A DNA stretch of 64,000 bases from Novipirellula artificiosorum (GTDB lineage Bacteria; Planctomycetota; Planctomycetia; Pirellulales; Pirellulaceae): positions 303,683-367,682 of the forward strand of contig NZ_SJPV01000008.1 of the NCBI RefSeq assembly GCF_007860135.1, read 5' to 3'. The position numbers and the translations under genes were made by a program. Shown in pieces: positions 52,789 to 61,276 of this stretch; position 1 is the stretch's first letter; each line of letters begins with the position of its first letter. The notes under the pieces are model-generated. The model did no database searches. It saw nothing but the letters and a program-made list of their open reading frames with translations, and had not been told where the DNA came from.

Positions 52789-55092
52789 TCATGGTTCCAC
52801 TTTCGGGCCAAAATGCTCCAACGCAACCACTTGAGCACCTTTGATGTCGAGCTTTCCCGTTCCTAGCAACGGGATCCGATCCACTTCCAGGAAACTGTCG
52901 GCCGATGGGATGAATAGGTTTGGCATGCCCGCCTTGTTCAATGCCGCTCGCACTTCGTCGTAGTCTTTGGCCGGTGGCTTGAATAATACCACCAATCGCT
53001 CGCCCTTTTTCAGATCCGGAACTGCCGTGACGCAAACACGTTGACCATCTTCCTCGTCGTTGTCATCACCATCGCTAAACAATTTGGCCAATTCGTCTTC
53101 AATTCTCACATGCGGCACCATTTCGCCGCCGATTTTTGAAAATCGACTTAGCCGCCCCGTGATATGCAAAAATCCCTGATCGTCGACGTTCGCGATGTCG
53201 CCGGTGACGTACCATCCATTCTGGATCGCTTTCTCGGTCAATTCGCTCTGGTTTGCATAACCTCGCATCACGTTCGGCCCGGTCACCAACAACATGCCGT
53301 CTTCGCCGGCTCTCCGTTCTGTCCCGTCATCGGGCGAAACAATCTTTGCCGAGATTCCTGGCAAGGGACGGCCAACACTTCCTTCGAGGCGATCCGACTG
53401 GTAAACGGCATTGGAACGAGACGGTGGAATGTTGACCGACACCAATGGGCTCAGTTCCGTCGTGCCATACCCTTCGATCGGTCGAACGCCAAACTTCTTT
53501 TCAAACTCATCAAACAGATCGGCTGGCATCTTCTCGGCACCCGCAACCACCACATCGAGCGATTTGAATTGCTCGGGGGAAACCCTGCGAAGGTAGCTGC
53601 GCAAAAACGTGGGTGTCCCCAGCAACACCGTGGCTTGATAACGCTGAACCAGTTTGCCGATCTGTCGTGAATCGAGCGGGTTGAAATGGTAAACGCCCGC
53701 GGGCCCAAGCGTGTTGACCGCCCACAGCGTGACGGCGTACCCAAACGAATGAAAGAAGGGCAGGATGCCCAACACGACGTCACGGTCGTCAAGTTTGATG
53801 GCGCGCTCAATCGCGTCTACATTGTGACTAATGTTCGCCTGGCTCAGCATCACGCCCTTGGGCATTCCCGTGGAACCGCTGGTGAAGATGATGGTCAGCA
53901 GATCGTCTTTGTCGATGCGCCCGAGTCCCAACCACCAGTCGAGCACCCGTGCCGGCAGCAGCCGCGCTTGCAAGAAACCAACGACCTTGTCCAGGGTCGT
54001 GATCTTCTCTCGCAGTGAATCCAAGGCGACCGTCTTGGCATCGAGCTTGAGGTCCAACTTGCTGAGGAACTTTTCGCTTGTCAGAACATGCTTGATGCCC
54101 GTGTCTGCAATGCAATGGTTCATCACGTCACTCGAAACGGTGTAGTTCAAGTTTGCGGTGATCCGTCGATCCAGTGCCAAGGCGACATTGGCGGCCACTC
54201 CTGCAACACTCGGTGGAAGCAAGATGCCGACATACGCTTCGTCTTTCGATAACACCTCGCGGCGCAGCAGCCGGCGAAGGACCAAGACTCGGACGAGCAT
54301 GTCGCGAGCGCTGACTTCGGTACCCAGCGAATCGGCACACTGAAGCCTGCGGCCACGTCGTCGCCAGACCCGAATGATTCGACGGGCAAGAACAGGAAAC
54401 GCATCGCGATGTTCGATCGTCGCTCGGGCGCCCAATTGTTGGACCTGCGAGCGGATCAATTCCAAAGGAGTCCCGTTTGGCTGTGGCGTGCCGATATAGA
54501 GCGTTAAACGCCGACGCAATTGGGTTGGCCGTTTCCAGAACAGTTTGCCGCCGGAAAAACTAAACAGACTGCCCCACATGCCATCGAGCCACATCGGGAC
54601 GACCGGTGCATCCGTTCCTTTGGTGATCTTGCTGATCCCCGCCTTAAATGCTTGCAGTTGCCCCGTCCGCGAGATGGTACCTTCGGGAAAAATGCCGATC
54701 GCGTCCCCTGAGTTGAGCCCCTCTCGAGCGGCTTTCAGGGCTCGACCAATCGATTTCGGGTTGGTCGCTCGCATCAGGATCGTGTCGAACCCAGCACCCA
54801 AGTACCGCGTGATCGGATGCTCGAAATTCTCGGCATCCACCACGAAACGGACATTTTTGGGGAGCATCCAGAGGATCAGAATTCCATCGATCCAAGAAAC
54901 GTGGTTGCTGGCGACGACGTACCCTCCCTCGGACGGCAAGTTCTCGAGTCCGATCACTTGTTTTCGATACAGCGTCGCGAGCAGCGGGGCCATGAACCCG
55001 CGAATGAACTTTCGTGGGAAAAAGATGGCGGTCGCGATGATCAAAACCATCAAGACCGCGACAATCAGTAGGCCAATTTGCAATCCACTCAC
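52789..55092 (-). CDS. aas: Bifunctional acyltransferase / acyl-ACP synthetase (Aas-like)
   Basis: A 767-residue fusion. After an N-terminal membrane helix (residues of about 5-25), a PlsC-type acyltransferase domain has SNHVSWID (His64 to Asp69) and FPEGTIS. From about residue 250 an AMP-forming ligase follows with IIFTSGSTGMPKGVMLS, GYGTTELSPLVS, GWYVTGDIANVDDQG and the terminal lysine segment GTGKLDIKG. Such proteins re-acylate lysophospholipids using fatty acids activated on ACP. The MFS transporter domain of some homologues is absent. It shares a transcript with the methyltransferase gene. Confidence 0.92.
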   Translation of the reverse strand: MSGLQIGLLIVAVLMVLIIATAIFFPRKFIRGFMAPLLATLYRKQVIGLENLPSEGGYVVASNHVSWIDGILILWMLPKNVRFVVDAENFEHPITRYLGAGFDTILMRATNPKSIGRALKAAREGLNSGDAIGIFPEGTISRTGQLQAFKAGISKITKGTDAPVVPMWLDGMWGSLFSFSGGKLFWKRPTQLRRRLTLYIGTPQPNGTPLELIRSQVQQLGARATIEHRDAFPVLARRIIRVWRRRGRRLQCADSLGTEVSARDMLVRVLVLRRLLRREVLSKDEAYVGILLPPSVAGVAANVALALDRRITANLNYTVSSDVMNHCIADTGIKHVLTSEKFLSKLDLKLDAKTVALDSLREKITTLDKVVGFLQARLLPARVLDWWLGLGRIDKDDLLTIIFTSGSTGMPKGVMLSQANISHNVDAIERAIKLDDRDVVLGILPFFHSFGYAVTLWAVNTLGPAGVYHFNPLDSRQIGKLVQRYQATVLLGTPTFLRSYLRRVSPEQFKSLDVVVAGAEKMPADLFDEFEKKFGVRPIEGYGTTELSPLVSVNIPPSRSNAVYQSDRLEGSVGRPLPGISAKIVSPDDGTERRAGEDGMLLVTGPNVMRGYANQSELTEKAIQNGWYVTGDIANVDDQGFLHITGRLSRFSKIGGEMVPHVRIEDELAKLFSDGDDNDEEDGQRVCVTAVPDLKKGERLVVLFKPPAKDYDEVRAALNKAGMPNLFIPSADSFLEVDRIPLLGTGKLDIKGAQVVALEHFGPKVEP

Positions 55093-55270
55093 GCAGTTCT
55101 TCTCTCGAAAAAGTGTTTTCTGGGTTTAGCCAAAACAGGGCTCCCCTCGGTGGTGATCCGCGTTTCCACCCACTACACCATAAACCACCGGGGCGGTCTG
55201 TGAAATTACAGGGAGTTGCCAACCCAGAGACAGAGAGCCCGTCAGGCCGGGTCGAAACGCGAATCGAACG

Positions 55271-55421
55271 AAAAAAATCAATGACCCGCTTGATTGCTTG
55301 ATCGGCTCGTTTTGCGGTAGTGGGATTCGCCAGAATTCCTGCGTTTTATGGCGTGATGGAATTCTGGCGAATCCCACTACGTCAGAAATCAAGCAATCAA
55401 GCGGGTCATTGAAAAAAATCA
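55271..55421. mobile_element. MITE-like nested palindrome with direct-repeat flanks
   Basis: Outer perfect inverted repeats of 25 bp (55278-55302 and 55388-55412) enclose inner perfect inverted repeats of 23 bp (55317-55339 and 55358-55380) around an 18-base loop. Both ends abut the same 10-mer AAAAAAATCA (55271-55280 and 55412-55421), as a target-site duplication would. The right copy contains the stop codon of the flgN-like gene. There is no open frame inside, so any transposase would be elsewhere. On the minus strand the outer stem is followed by a run of seven T, so it can also terminate flagellar transcription. Confidence 0.65.
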
Positions 55422-55925
55422 GGCCGCGTCGTTGAACAGCCGTCCGCCGCCACGCTGCCTTTCCTCGCTGCTGCCAACCCCGCCTACGGAGGATTGGTAG
55501 GTGGGCGGAGCATCGGCACCCGAAAGCAGTCGCAACACGTCACTGGAGAAGCTGGCCAAGTGATATTGGCATACAAACAGCGACAGTGCGCAATGGTGAG
55601 CCATGGAAACGGTCGCGGCAACCTCCTTGCAGCGTTGCATCAGTGCCAAGTCCGATGCCGTCCCGGTGCTCGCCAATTTCTCGATCAACGTCGTTCCTTT
55701 GGCGGGAGCGTCGGCAGCGGACAACAGCGTCTCACGCTCGGCCACCATCGATTCGAGTTGTCCAACGGCAGCGACCCATTCGCTGATCTGGTCCGGCAAC
55801 GCGGACAGATTGACCGCAGACGTACGGAGTCGAGCTTGTGACAGAGACATTTCAAGGGTCCCTGCGATCTGTTCCAGTTGGTCCACATACGTGGAAACGC
55901 GATCAAGCCAGGCGGTGTGTGTCAT
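55419..55925 (-). CDS. FlgN-like flagellar chaperone
   Basis: A 168-residue, mostly helical protein. The N-terminal two thirds (DRVSTYVDQLEQIAGTLEMSL, AVGQLESMVAERETLL) has the coiled profile of FlgN, the export chaperone for hook-associated proteins. The last 30 residues are Gly/Ser/Arg-rich and probably disordered. Assignment rests on operon position (last gene after flgJ) and helical pattern, not on a clear motif. Its TGA lies in the right-hand direct repeat of the MITE-like element. Confidence 0.6.
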   Translation of the reverse strand: MTHTAWLDRVSTYVDQLEQIAGTLEMSLSQARLRTSAVNLSALPDQISEWVAAVGQLESMVAERETLLSAADAPAKGTTLIEKLASTGTASDLALMQRCKEVAATVSMAHHCALSLFVCQYHLASFSSDVLRLLSGADAPPTYQSSVGGVGSSEERQRGGGRLFNDAA

Positions 55926-55990
55926 CGAGGTGGCGAGGGTGAGTGAAATCGGTTTCTGACAGGAAGCTTGCTGATGACAGTCACGCCGCC

Positions 55991-56308
55991 CTACGGCAAG
56001 CGGTTCATCTGAAAAAGCTCAAACATTGGATCGGCGAGGGTGCTGGCAGAGGATTCGGTGAGATCCTCGACGATCAATTGGTCCATTTGTTTCTGAAAGA
56101 CCTCTTCAGTGCGCCCCCCATGAAAGTAGGCTGGTTTGCCGACGGTTTTTCGCATCGACGCGAGCATGCTGCCAAACATGGTCTCACCGACAAATTGAGT
56201 GAACGCTTCTTTCATTTCATCCTCGCCGCCAGCAGATGGCAATTTTGGCGTGGATGCGTGGTCGTACTGGGACCGTAGCGTATCAAACGACGATGAGGGA
56301 ATGTTCAT
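55991..56308 (-). CDS. flgJ: Flagellar rod-binding protein FlgJ (short form)
   Basis: A 105-residue protein corresponding to the rod-binding N-terminal domain only (MKEAFTQFVGETMFGSMLASMRKT, PAYFHGGRTEEVFQKQMDQL). The peptidoglycan-hydrolase domain of enterobacterial FlgJ is missing, so wall opening for the rod must be done by another enzyme. It sits 15 bases downstream of flgI, as usual for flagellar operons. Confidence 0.88.
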   Translation of the reverse strand: MNIPSSSFDTLRSQYDHASTPKLPSAGGEDEMKEAFTQFVGETMFGSMLASMRKTVGKPAYFHGGRTEEVFQKQMDQLIVEDLTESSASTLADPMFELFQMNRLP

Positions 56309-56323
56309 GGAAAGCCTTTGACA

Positions 56324-57466
56324 CTATTGGAATACAACTTCGCCATACAGATCGCCTTTGCGTTTCAGCGTCTTGATGATCGCGATCAGATCTGATGTCG
56401 GGACATCCAATGCGTTGAGTGCATCGGCCAAGTTTTTGAGTTTCGCCGTATCTTTTTCACTCACTTTATCATTGACTCCCACCAAGCCACCGACGCCGCC
56501 CGCTTCGATCCGCAAGTTGCGATGCGTGACCAAGACCGGCGCGACTTCAACATCTTTGCCGATGACCACAATGCCTTCGCGTTCGTTGATGACCACACGG
56601 GACGAATGGCTTGCCAATTGGATCTGTAGATTCAGAAGCAATGAGATGAACTTGATCGGATTCTCGCGGTACAGCGACGGAATCTGCACCCGGACGTGCA
56701 ATTGGTCAATGGCCTGGGCTCCCCCCTGTGTCGCCGCAGAGGAGGAATACCGATTGGAAAACCGTCCGGATTCGCCGAGGGTCAGTGCCAGTAAACCGTT
56801 CACCTCGTCTTCGATCCGCTGCGTATTGTCAAAGCTCGCGAAATCGCGATCGAGGATCAAAGTGATCTGCCCATCTTGCTCAAACGCAGCCGGTACGGTC
56901 GCTTCCATTTTTGCACCGCCTTGGATCGTCGCGGTCGTCGCCGGTCCCTCAAGGGTTAGCCGCATGGGGCCTTGCGCAATCGCATACACCGTTGGGTTAT
57001 CCGCTCGAGGCCCAAGCAAGGGCGTCATCATCAAGTAGCCGCCTTCGAGGCTTTTGGCGTTGATCGCGTTCACCGAGACGTCAAGCAGATCGCCGTTTTG
57101 GGATCCGACGGCTGGGATTCTTGCAGTCACGAATACCATTGCGACATTTTTCGCGTCACCCACGTCACGGAGGTCGAGTTGCCCTAAGGAGTCGAGCGCC
57201 ATGGGGCCACCCATCAATTGCATCATTCGAGAAAGCGCTCGCGCCGTGGGAGCCGCATCACTGTCGCCCGTTCCACGCAGGCCCACGACCAACCCGAGTC
57301 CTTGCAGCGTATTGATTTCTTGGCCTTTGAGACGGCACATGTCCCCCAGCCGTAAACTCGCAGCTTTACCGGATCGCTGAAAACCCATGCAACCGACGAA
57401 CACACAAACGACGGCCAGGATACTCCAAGGTCGTGATGAAAGCGTCTTGCTATTCGTAAAGTTCAT
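56324..57466 (-). CDS. flgI: Flagellar P-ring protein FlgI
   Basis: A 380-residue secreted protein forming the ring in the peptidoglycan layer. A signal peptide (WSILAVVCVFVGCMGF) precedes the family start LRLGDMCRLKGQEINTLQGLGLVVGLRGTGDSD. Further parts are MMQLMGGPM, DVSVNAINAKSLEGGYLMMTPL and the C-terminal LADALNALDVPTSDLIAIIKTL. The start at 57466 is chosen; an extension to 57577 runs into flgH. Gap to flgH is 13 bases. Confidence 0.95.
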   Translation of the reverse strand: MNFTNSKTLSSRPWSILAVVCVFVGCMGFQRSGKAASLRLGDMCRLKGQEINTLQGLGLVVGLRGTGDSDAAPTARALSRMMQLMGGPMALDSLGQLDLRDVGDAKNVAMVFVTARIPAVGSQNGDLLDVSVNAINAKSLEGGYLMMTPLLGPRADNPTVYAIAQGPMRLTLEGPATTATIQGGAKMEATVPAAFEQDGQITLILDRDFASFDNTQRIEDEVNGLLALTLGESGRFSNRYSSSAATQGGAQAIDQLHVRVQIPSLYRENPIKFISLLLNLQIQLASHSSRVVINEREGIVVIGKDVEVAPVLVTHRNLRIEAGGVGGLVGVNDKVSEKDTAKLKNLADALNALDVPTSDLIAIIKTLKRKGDLYGEVVFQ

Positions 57467-57479
57467 CCGTATCGAAATC

Positions 57480-58283
57480 CTAAAAGGGTTGCACGCGATC
57501 GAACCATCGGCTGAACCAGCCACGTTTGTATCCGTCTCGCAAATGCCCCTGATCTTCCTTGCGGATTTCGAGATCAATCACATCGCGACTGAGCACGGTA
57601 TTGTCGGGAGCGATATCTTCCGCACGACAAATCCCCGACATCGATGTTTCCCAAAGGTTGTCGTTCACTCGGATCGTCTTGCGAGCTTCGAGCACAAGGT
57701 TGCCGTTGGGCCGGATGTCAACAATGGTCGCGGCGATATTGAAGGACAACGATTCTCGTGATTCGACCGACGACTCACTGCGAAATTGATTGTTTGATTC
57801 GGTCGCAACACTCGGATCACCGCCCTCTTGTGGGTCCGGTCGCAAGCTAAAATCTTCCAACTGAATCCAATCGCTGACGATCGCTTCGTACATGGTCCGC
57901 TTGCGGCTGTCCGCACTCCCTTCGGCCATCATTCGCGTGATCTCGTCGATGCGAATCGCAATGATGTCATTCTTTTGAAAACGTCGTAATTGTGGCGGCG
58001 GCTGGTACGTCCAACTGACGCCACTTAGCATCGTAGGCGGAGCGCCCGGATTGCCTTGCGTCATCGACCGAGACGGTGGCTGCGGTGTGTAGGCGTCGTT
58101 GGAGGATTGCAGCGGCTGCATCGTCGCGGTTTGTCCGGGCGCCGAATAGGCAGACCCTGAATAAGCAGGGCCCGTGTGCTGGGGCAGCGGTTGCCGTAGC
58201 AGCGAACTGTCTTGGGCAGCGGCAATGGGCATTGCCAACAACGCAGCGCAAAGCAGCAACAGGATGGATTTGAGTTCGCTCAT
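57480..58283 (-). CDS. flgH: Flagellar L-ring protein FlgH
   Basis: A 267-residue exported protein forming the outer-membrane ring. A signal peptide ends at AAAQDSS. Unlike classic FlgH there is no lipobox Cys visible; instead a Pro/Ser/Tyr-rich linker runs to about residue 90. The core has RRFQKNDIIAIRIDEITRM, RESLSFNIAATIVDIRPNG, NLVLEARKTIRVNDNLWE and SGICRAEDIAPDNTVLSRDV. The C-terminus GWFSRWFDRVQPF is typical. The start lies 6 bases after the flgA stop. Confidence 0.95.
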   Translation of the reverse strand: MSELKSILLLLCAALLAMPIAAAQDSSLLRQPLPQHTGPAYSGSAYSAPGQTATMQPLQSSNDAYTPQPPSRSMTQGNPGAPPTMLSGVSWTYQPPPQLRRFQKNDIIAIRIDEITRMMAEGSADSRKRTMYEAIVSDWIQLEDFSLRPDPQEGGDPSVATESNNQFRSESSVESRESLSFNIAATIVDIRPNGNLVLEARKTIRVNDNLWETSMSGICRAEDIAPDNTVLSRDVIDLEIRKEDQGHLRDGYKRGWFSRWFDRVQPF

Positions 58284-58289
58284 TCGTTC

Positions 58290-59423
58290 TTACTCCGTCC
58301 TGGGGGCACGAGTGACGATTTCAACCAGTCCGCTGCTGACAACACGTGCGACAAGACGTTTACGAGGATCGAGTGTTTCGATTTCAATCAGATCGGATTC
58401 CGAGCCATCACATTGGGCTTTTGCATTGGTCGTCACACTGATGGCTCCATTGATAACGCGGACTTCCAACAGGTCACCGCGTCGAACCAAGGTGGGTTTG
58501 CCGACGCTGCCATATCGAATCGGTTCGCTCGCACGCAGACTGCCCTTGCTTTCGGTGCCAATCAGATCGGAGACGTCGGTGTAGTACGCATCGTCCCATT
58601 CGGCGAGAGGAATCGGTTGCTTGGTCAGGTCGCCTGGACCAAGTCGGACGCCGCTCCGAATGCTTCGGGTTGGCACGATCGCGACAGGGTTCGCGACGAT
58701 CGTTGCAACCAACTCGGCTTCGATCGGCCCTTCGAGTCCCAGCGAGACGACTCGCAAGACAACCTCGCCTTCTTGGATGCCCGAAACGAAGGTTGCCTGC
58801 TGGATTCCTCGAGCCCGCACGAGCCCATGCATTGCAGGCTGAGTTGGATCGATCGTCAACTCGTAACGATCTTGAAAATCCCGGTCGTCGCGATCGATGG
58901 TTTGCTTGATCCAGCGGATGATTCGCTCGGCGAACGCGAGATCAATCGCGGGCGTGTCCGCATCCACTGCGACTCGGTATTGGGTTTGTTGTACCGCTTG
59001 TGATCTCGATGGGTTTCCCTGTTCATAGTGAACCTGTGAACGATTGGATCCAACCCAATGGATCGTTCGTGGGGTCGCTTCGGTATGCTCAATCACCTTA
59101 CTCAAACGGTCTCGATCGACCTGCATCGGTGTTCCATCCACAGGAACCAAACCAACGGCGGTCCGGGCCAAACGTGGCCAACCCGGCGTGTTCGGATCGA
59201 GTGGCACGATGACGTCGCTGAGTCGCACGATTGGCGACTCTACGATCACGTCCGGCTTCATTCGAAACGTCCACGAAGTGTCCTGGCCAATCGTCGTGTT
59301 TTGAGTGGACGGTTTTCGCACGGGGACGAGCGAAGCGGTTTGGGCAAACGTGTGCGGCGTCACACCGAGCATGCCGAATGCAGCGGCCGCGATCATGGCC
59401 CAGGATCGATTACGAGCATGCAT
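58290..59423 (-). CDS. flgA: Flagellar P-ring assembly protein FlgA
   Basis: A 377-residue periplasmic chaperone, longer than enterobacterial FlgA (about 220). A signal peptide (SWAMIAAAAFGMLGVTPHTFAQ) precedes a longer N-terminal part of about 200 residues of unclear fold. The C-terminal SAF-type domain is clear: ATIVANPVAIVPTRSIRSGV, LGPGDLTKQPIP, GTESKGSLRASEPIRYGS and VRRGDLLEVRVINGAISVTT. The start at 59423 gives the best signal peptide. It assists FlgI ring assembly and is encoded directly before flgH and flgI. Confidence 0.92.
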   Translation of the reverse strand: MHARNRSWAMIAAAAFGMLGVTPHTFAQTASLVPVRKPSTQNTTIGQDTSWTFRMKPDVIVESPIVRLSDVIVPLDPNTPGWPRLARTAVGLVPVDGTPMQVDRDRLSKVIEHTEATPRTIHWVGSNRSQVHYEQGNPSRSQAVQQTQYRVAVDADTPAIDLAFAERIIRWIKQTIDRDDRDFQDRYELTIDPTQPAMHGLVRARGIQQATFVSGIQEGEVVLRVVSLGLEGPIEAELVATIVANPVAIVPTRSIRSGVRLGPGDLTKQPIPLAEWDDAYYTDVSDLIGTESKGSLRASEPIRYGSVGKPTLVRRGDLLEVRVINGAISVTTNAKAQCDGSESDLIEIETLDPRKRLVARVVSSGLVEIVTRAPRTE

Positions 59424-59545
59424 GAAATTCAAAGGAAAGCTGTCACGAGTAAGAGGGGGTTCGATTAAGATCACGCTCTCAAGACGGTTGCGTTTTGCAA
59501 CGAACGTAAAAGAAGCGTGCTAAGCAGCGAGCACCAAGGCCTGCG

Positions 59546-60352
59546 TTAGAATCGTCTTAGATTCGAGATATTCTGCATCACTTGATCACCGGCTTGGATC
59601 GCTTGGCTGTTGAGTTCAAACGCTCGCTGTGTGGTGATCAAGTCAATCAATTCTTGAACGGGTTCGACGTTCGATGCTTCGAGGTTCCCTTGCACCAACG
59701 TACCAAGCCCTTGTTCACCTGGGTTCCCTGAAATCTCTTGCCCAGATGCATCGGTTTGCAAGTACATGTTTTCGCCCATTTTTAGCAACCCATCGGGGTT
59801 AATGAACTGAGCGAGCTCAATTTGCCCGACGGTTGAAAGTTCCGCATTGCCCGGTTGCCGGACCATGATTTCGCCACTGCCGTTGATCGTTATGGCTGAG
59901 GCGTCTTGAGGAATCGTGATCGGTGGTTCAAGCAGACGGCCCGTTTGCGCGGAGCCAATCACCAGTTGCCCGTTAGCATTGATATCGAGATTTCCTGCTC
60001 GTGTGTACATCGTGTCTTGCGTCGATGGATCGATCGTCTTCAAATAGCCGGAACCGCGGATCGCAACGTCAAGTTCGCGACCGGTTTGTTGAAGCGTTCC
60101 TTGGCGTTGGTCGGTTTGGGTGCTCGTCACTCGCACGCCAAGTCCGACTTGGGTTCCAACTGCGGTTGGGTTCTGGCTTGCGTCTTTCACGCCCGGGTAG
60201 ACTTCCGTGCGATAGAGCAAATCCTCGAAATTGGCTCGGTCTTTCTTGAAGCCCGTGGTGTTGATGTTTGCCAAGTTATTGGCAATCACATCCAATTTGG
60301 TTTCCATTGCCCCCATGCCGGTGGCAGCGGTGTACAGCGATTGAACGCTCAT
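59546..60352 (-). CDS. flgG: Flagellar distal rod protein FlgG
   Basis: A 268-residue rod protein. It starts SVQSLYTAATGMGAMETKLD with the family motif ANNLANINTTGFKK, contains VAIRGSGYLKTIDPSTQDTMYTRAGNLDI, and ends with ASNVEPVQELIDLITTQRAFELNSQAIQAGDQVMQ. Length is close to the usual 260. It lies 32 bases downstream of flgF and 122 bases upstream of flgA. Confidence 0.97.
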   Translation of the reverse strand: MSVQSLYTAATGMGAMETKLDVIANNLANINTTGFKKDRANFEDLLYRTEVYPGVKDASQNPTAVGTQVGLGVRVTSTQTDQRQGTLQQTGRELDVAIRGSGYLKTIDPSTQDTMYTRAGNLDINANGQLVIGSAQTGRLLEPPITIPQDASAITINGSGEIMVRQPGNAELSTVGQIELAQFINPDGLLKMGENMYLQTDASGQEISGNPGEQGLGTLVQGNLEASNVEPVQELIDLITTQRAFELNSQAIQAGDQVMQNISNLRRF

Positions 60353-60384
60353 CTGAAACTCCGTTTCAATCCATTGAATTTTGG

Positions 60385-61137
60385 TTACGACTGCAACACA
60401 CGGCTGATCAGCGTGCCCATCACACTGTCTTGGTTTTGGATCATTCGCACGTTCGCTTCGTACGCACGTGATGTCTCGATCAATTCCACCATCGCCATCG
60501 TCGGGTTGACCGACGATTGCTCGACCTCCCCTGCTACTACCTTTCGCTGGTCGCCGGGGACAAGATCAAAGTCGGCAAGCGGTTTGAACAAATTGCCACC
60601 GACGTGAGAAAGGTCGCCGAGGCTTTTGGGTTTCGCTAGCATGATCTCGAAACGATTGCCACCCTGTTGAATCCGCCCCTCGGGAGCAACGTGATAGGGA
60701 ACACCCGGTTCAATTTGGATCGCTCGGCCGTCGCTGCCGAGTACTTGATCGCCGGCGGGATTGATCATTCGGCCGCGAGAATCAAACACGAACTCTCCCG
60801 CTCGCGTCATCATTCGTTCGTCGCCACGCTGGACGACAAAAAAAGAATCGGCGTCATTGATCGCAAAATCGGTTTCATTTCCCGTCCATTTCAGCGGGCC
60901 TTGATCGAACTGGGTCTGGGCATGCTGGATCGTCACGCCACCTCCAATGTCGTCCGCACCCCCGAGACCGGGTTGCACGTCGCCTTCTTCGATCAATTCC
61001 GCGAAGCGTGCCTGCAGAATGGTTTGCTGAGGCTTGTAGCCGGGCGTTTGCGTGTTGGCCAAATTGTTGCTGAGTACCTGCAATCGGTGGCTCTGAGCAT
61101 TCGCACCAGAGGCCGAGAGATAGACACCGTAGGGCAT
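60385..61137 (-). CDS. flgF: Flagellar proximal rod/hook-basal protein FlgF
   Basis: A 250-residue protein of the FlgF/FlgG type with SNNLANTQTPGYKPQQ near the start, FAINDADSFFVVQRGDERMMTRAGEF in the middle and SSVNPTMAMVELIETSRAYEANVRMIQ at the end. FlgF is chosen over FlgG by its divergent middle and its position just before flgG. It is the first gene of the operon; 139 bases separate it from pepF. No clear sigma28 or sigma54 promoter was found there. Confidence 0.92.
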   Translation of the reverse strand: MPYGVYLSASGANAQSHRLQVLSNNLANTQTPGYKPQQTILQARFAELIEEGDVQPGLGGADDIGGGVTIQHAQTQFDQGPLKWTGNETDFAINDADSFFVVQRGDERMMTRAGEFVFDSRGRMINPAGDQVLGSDGRAIQIEPGVPYHVAPEGRIQQGGNRFEIMLAKPKSLGDLSHVGGNLFKPLADFDLVPGDQRKVVAGEVEQSSVNPTMAMVELIETSRAYEANVRMIQNQDSVMGTLISRVLQS

Positions 61138-61276
61138 AGGTCACCAGAATGGATCGGGATCGAAAACGATTTACCTAGAGCCCCCGATGTTGGGGTAGCA
61201 CTTCCATCGCGGTCGAAGCAAGGGCAATCGGTGAAAGTCCGTGGTCGTGGGGGGGCGTCTCGTTTGGCCGATCGGA

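Noticed and set aside
55240..55290. TTCGATTC-like text on the minus strand, possible tRNA T-loop
   Set aside because: No acceptor or anticodon stems can be formed around it.
61138..61276. Possible sigma28 promoter (TAAA and CCGATCC) before flgF
   Set aside because: Spacing and the -10 half do not fit the consensus TAAA-N15-GCCGATAA.
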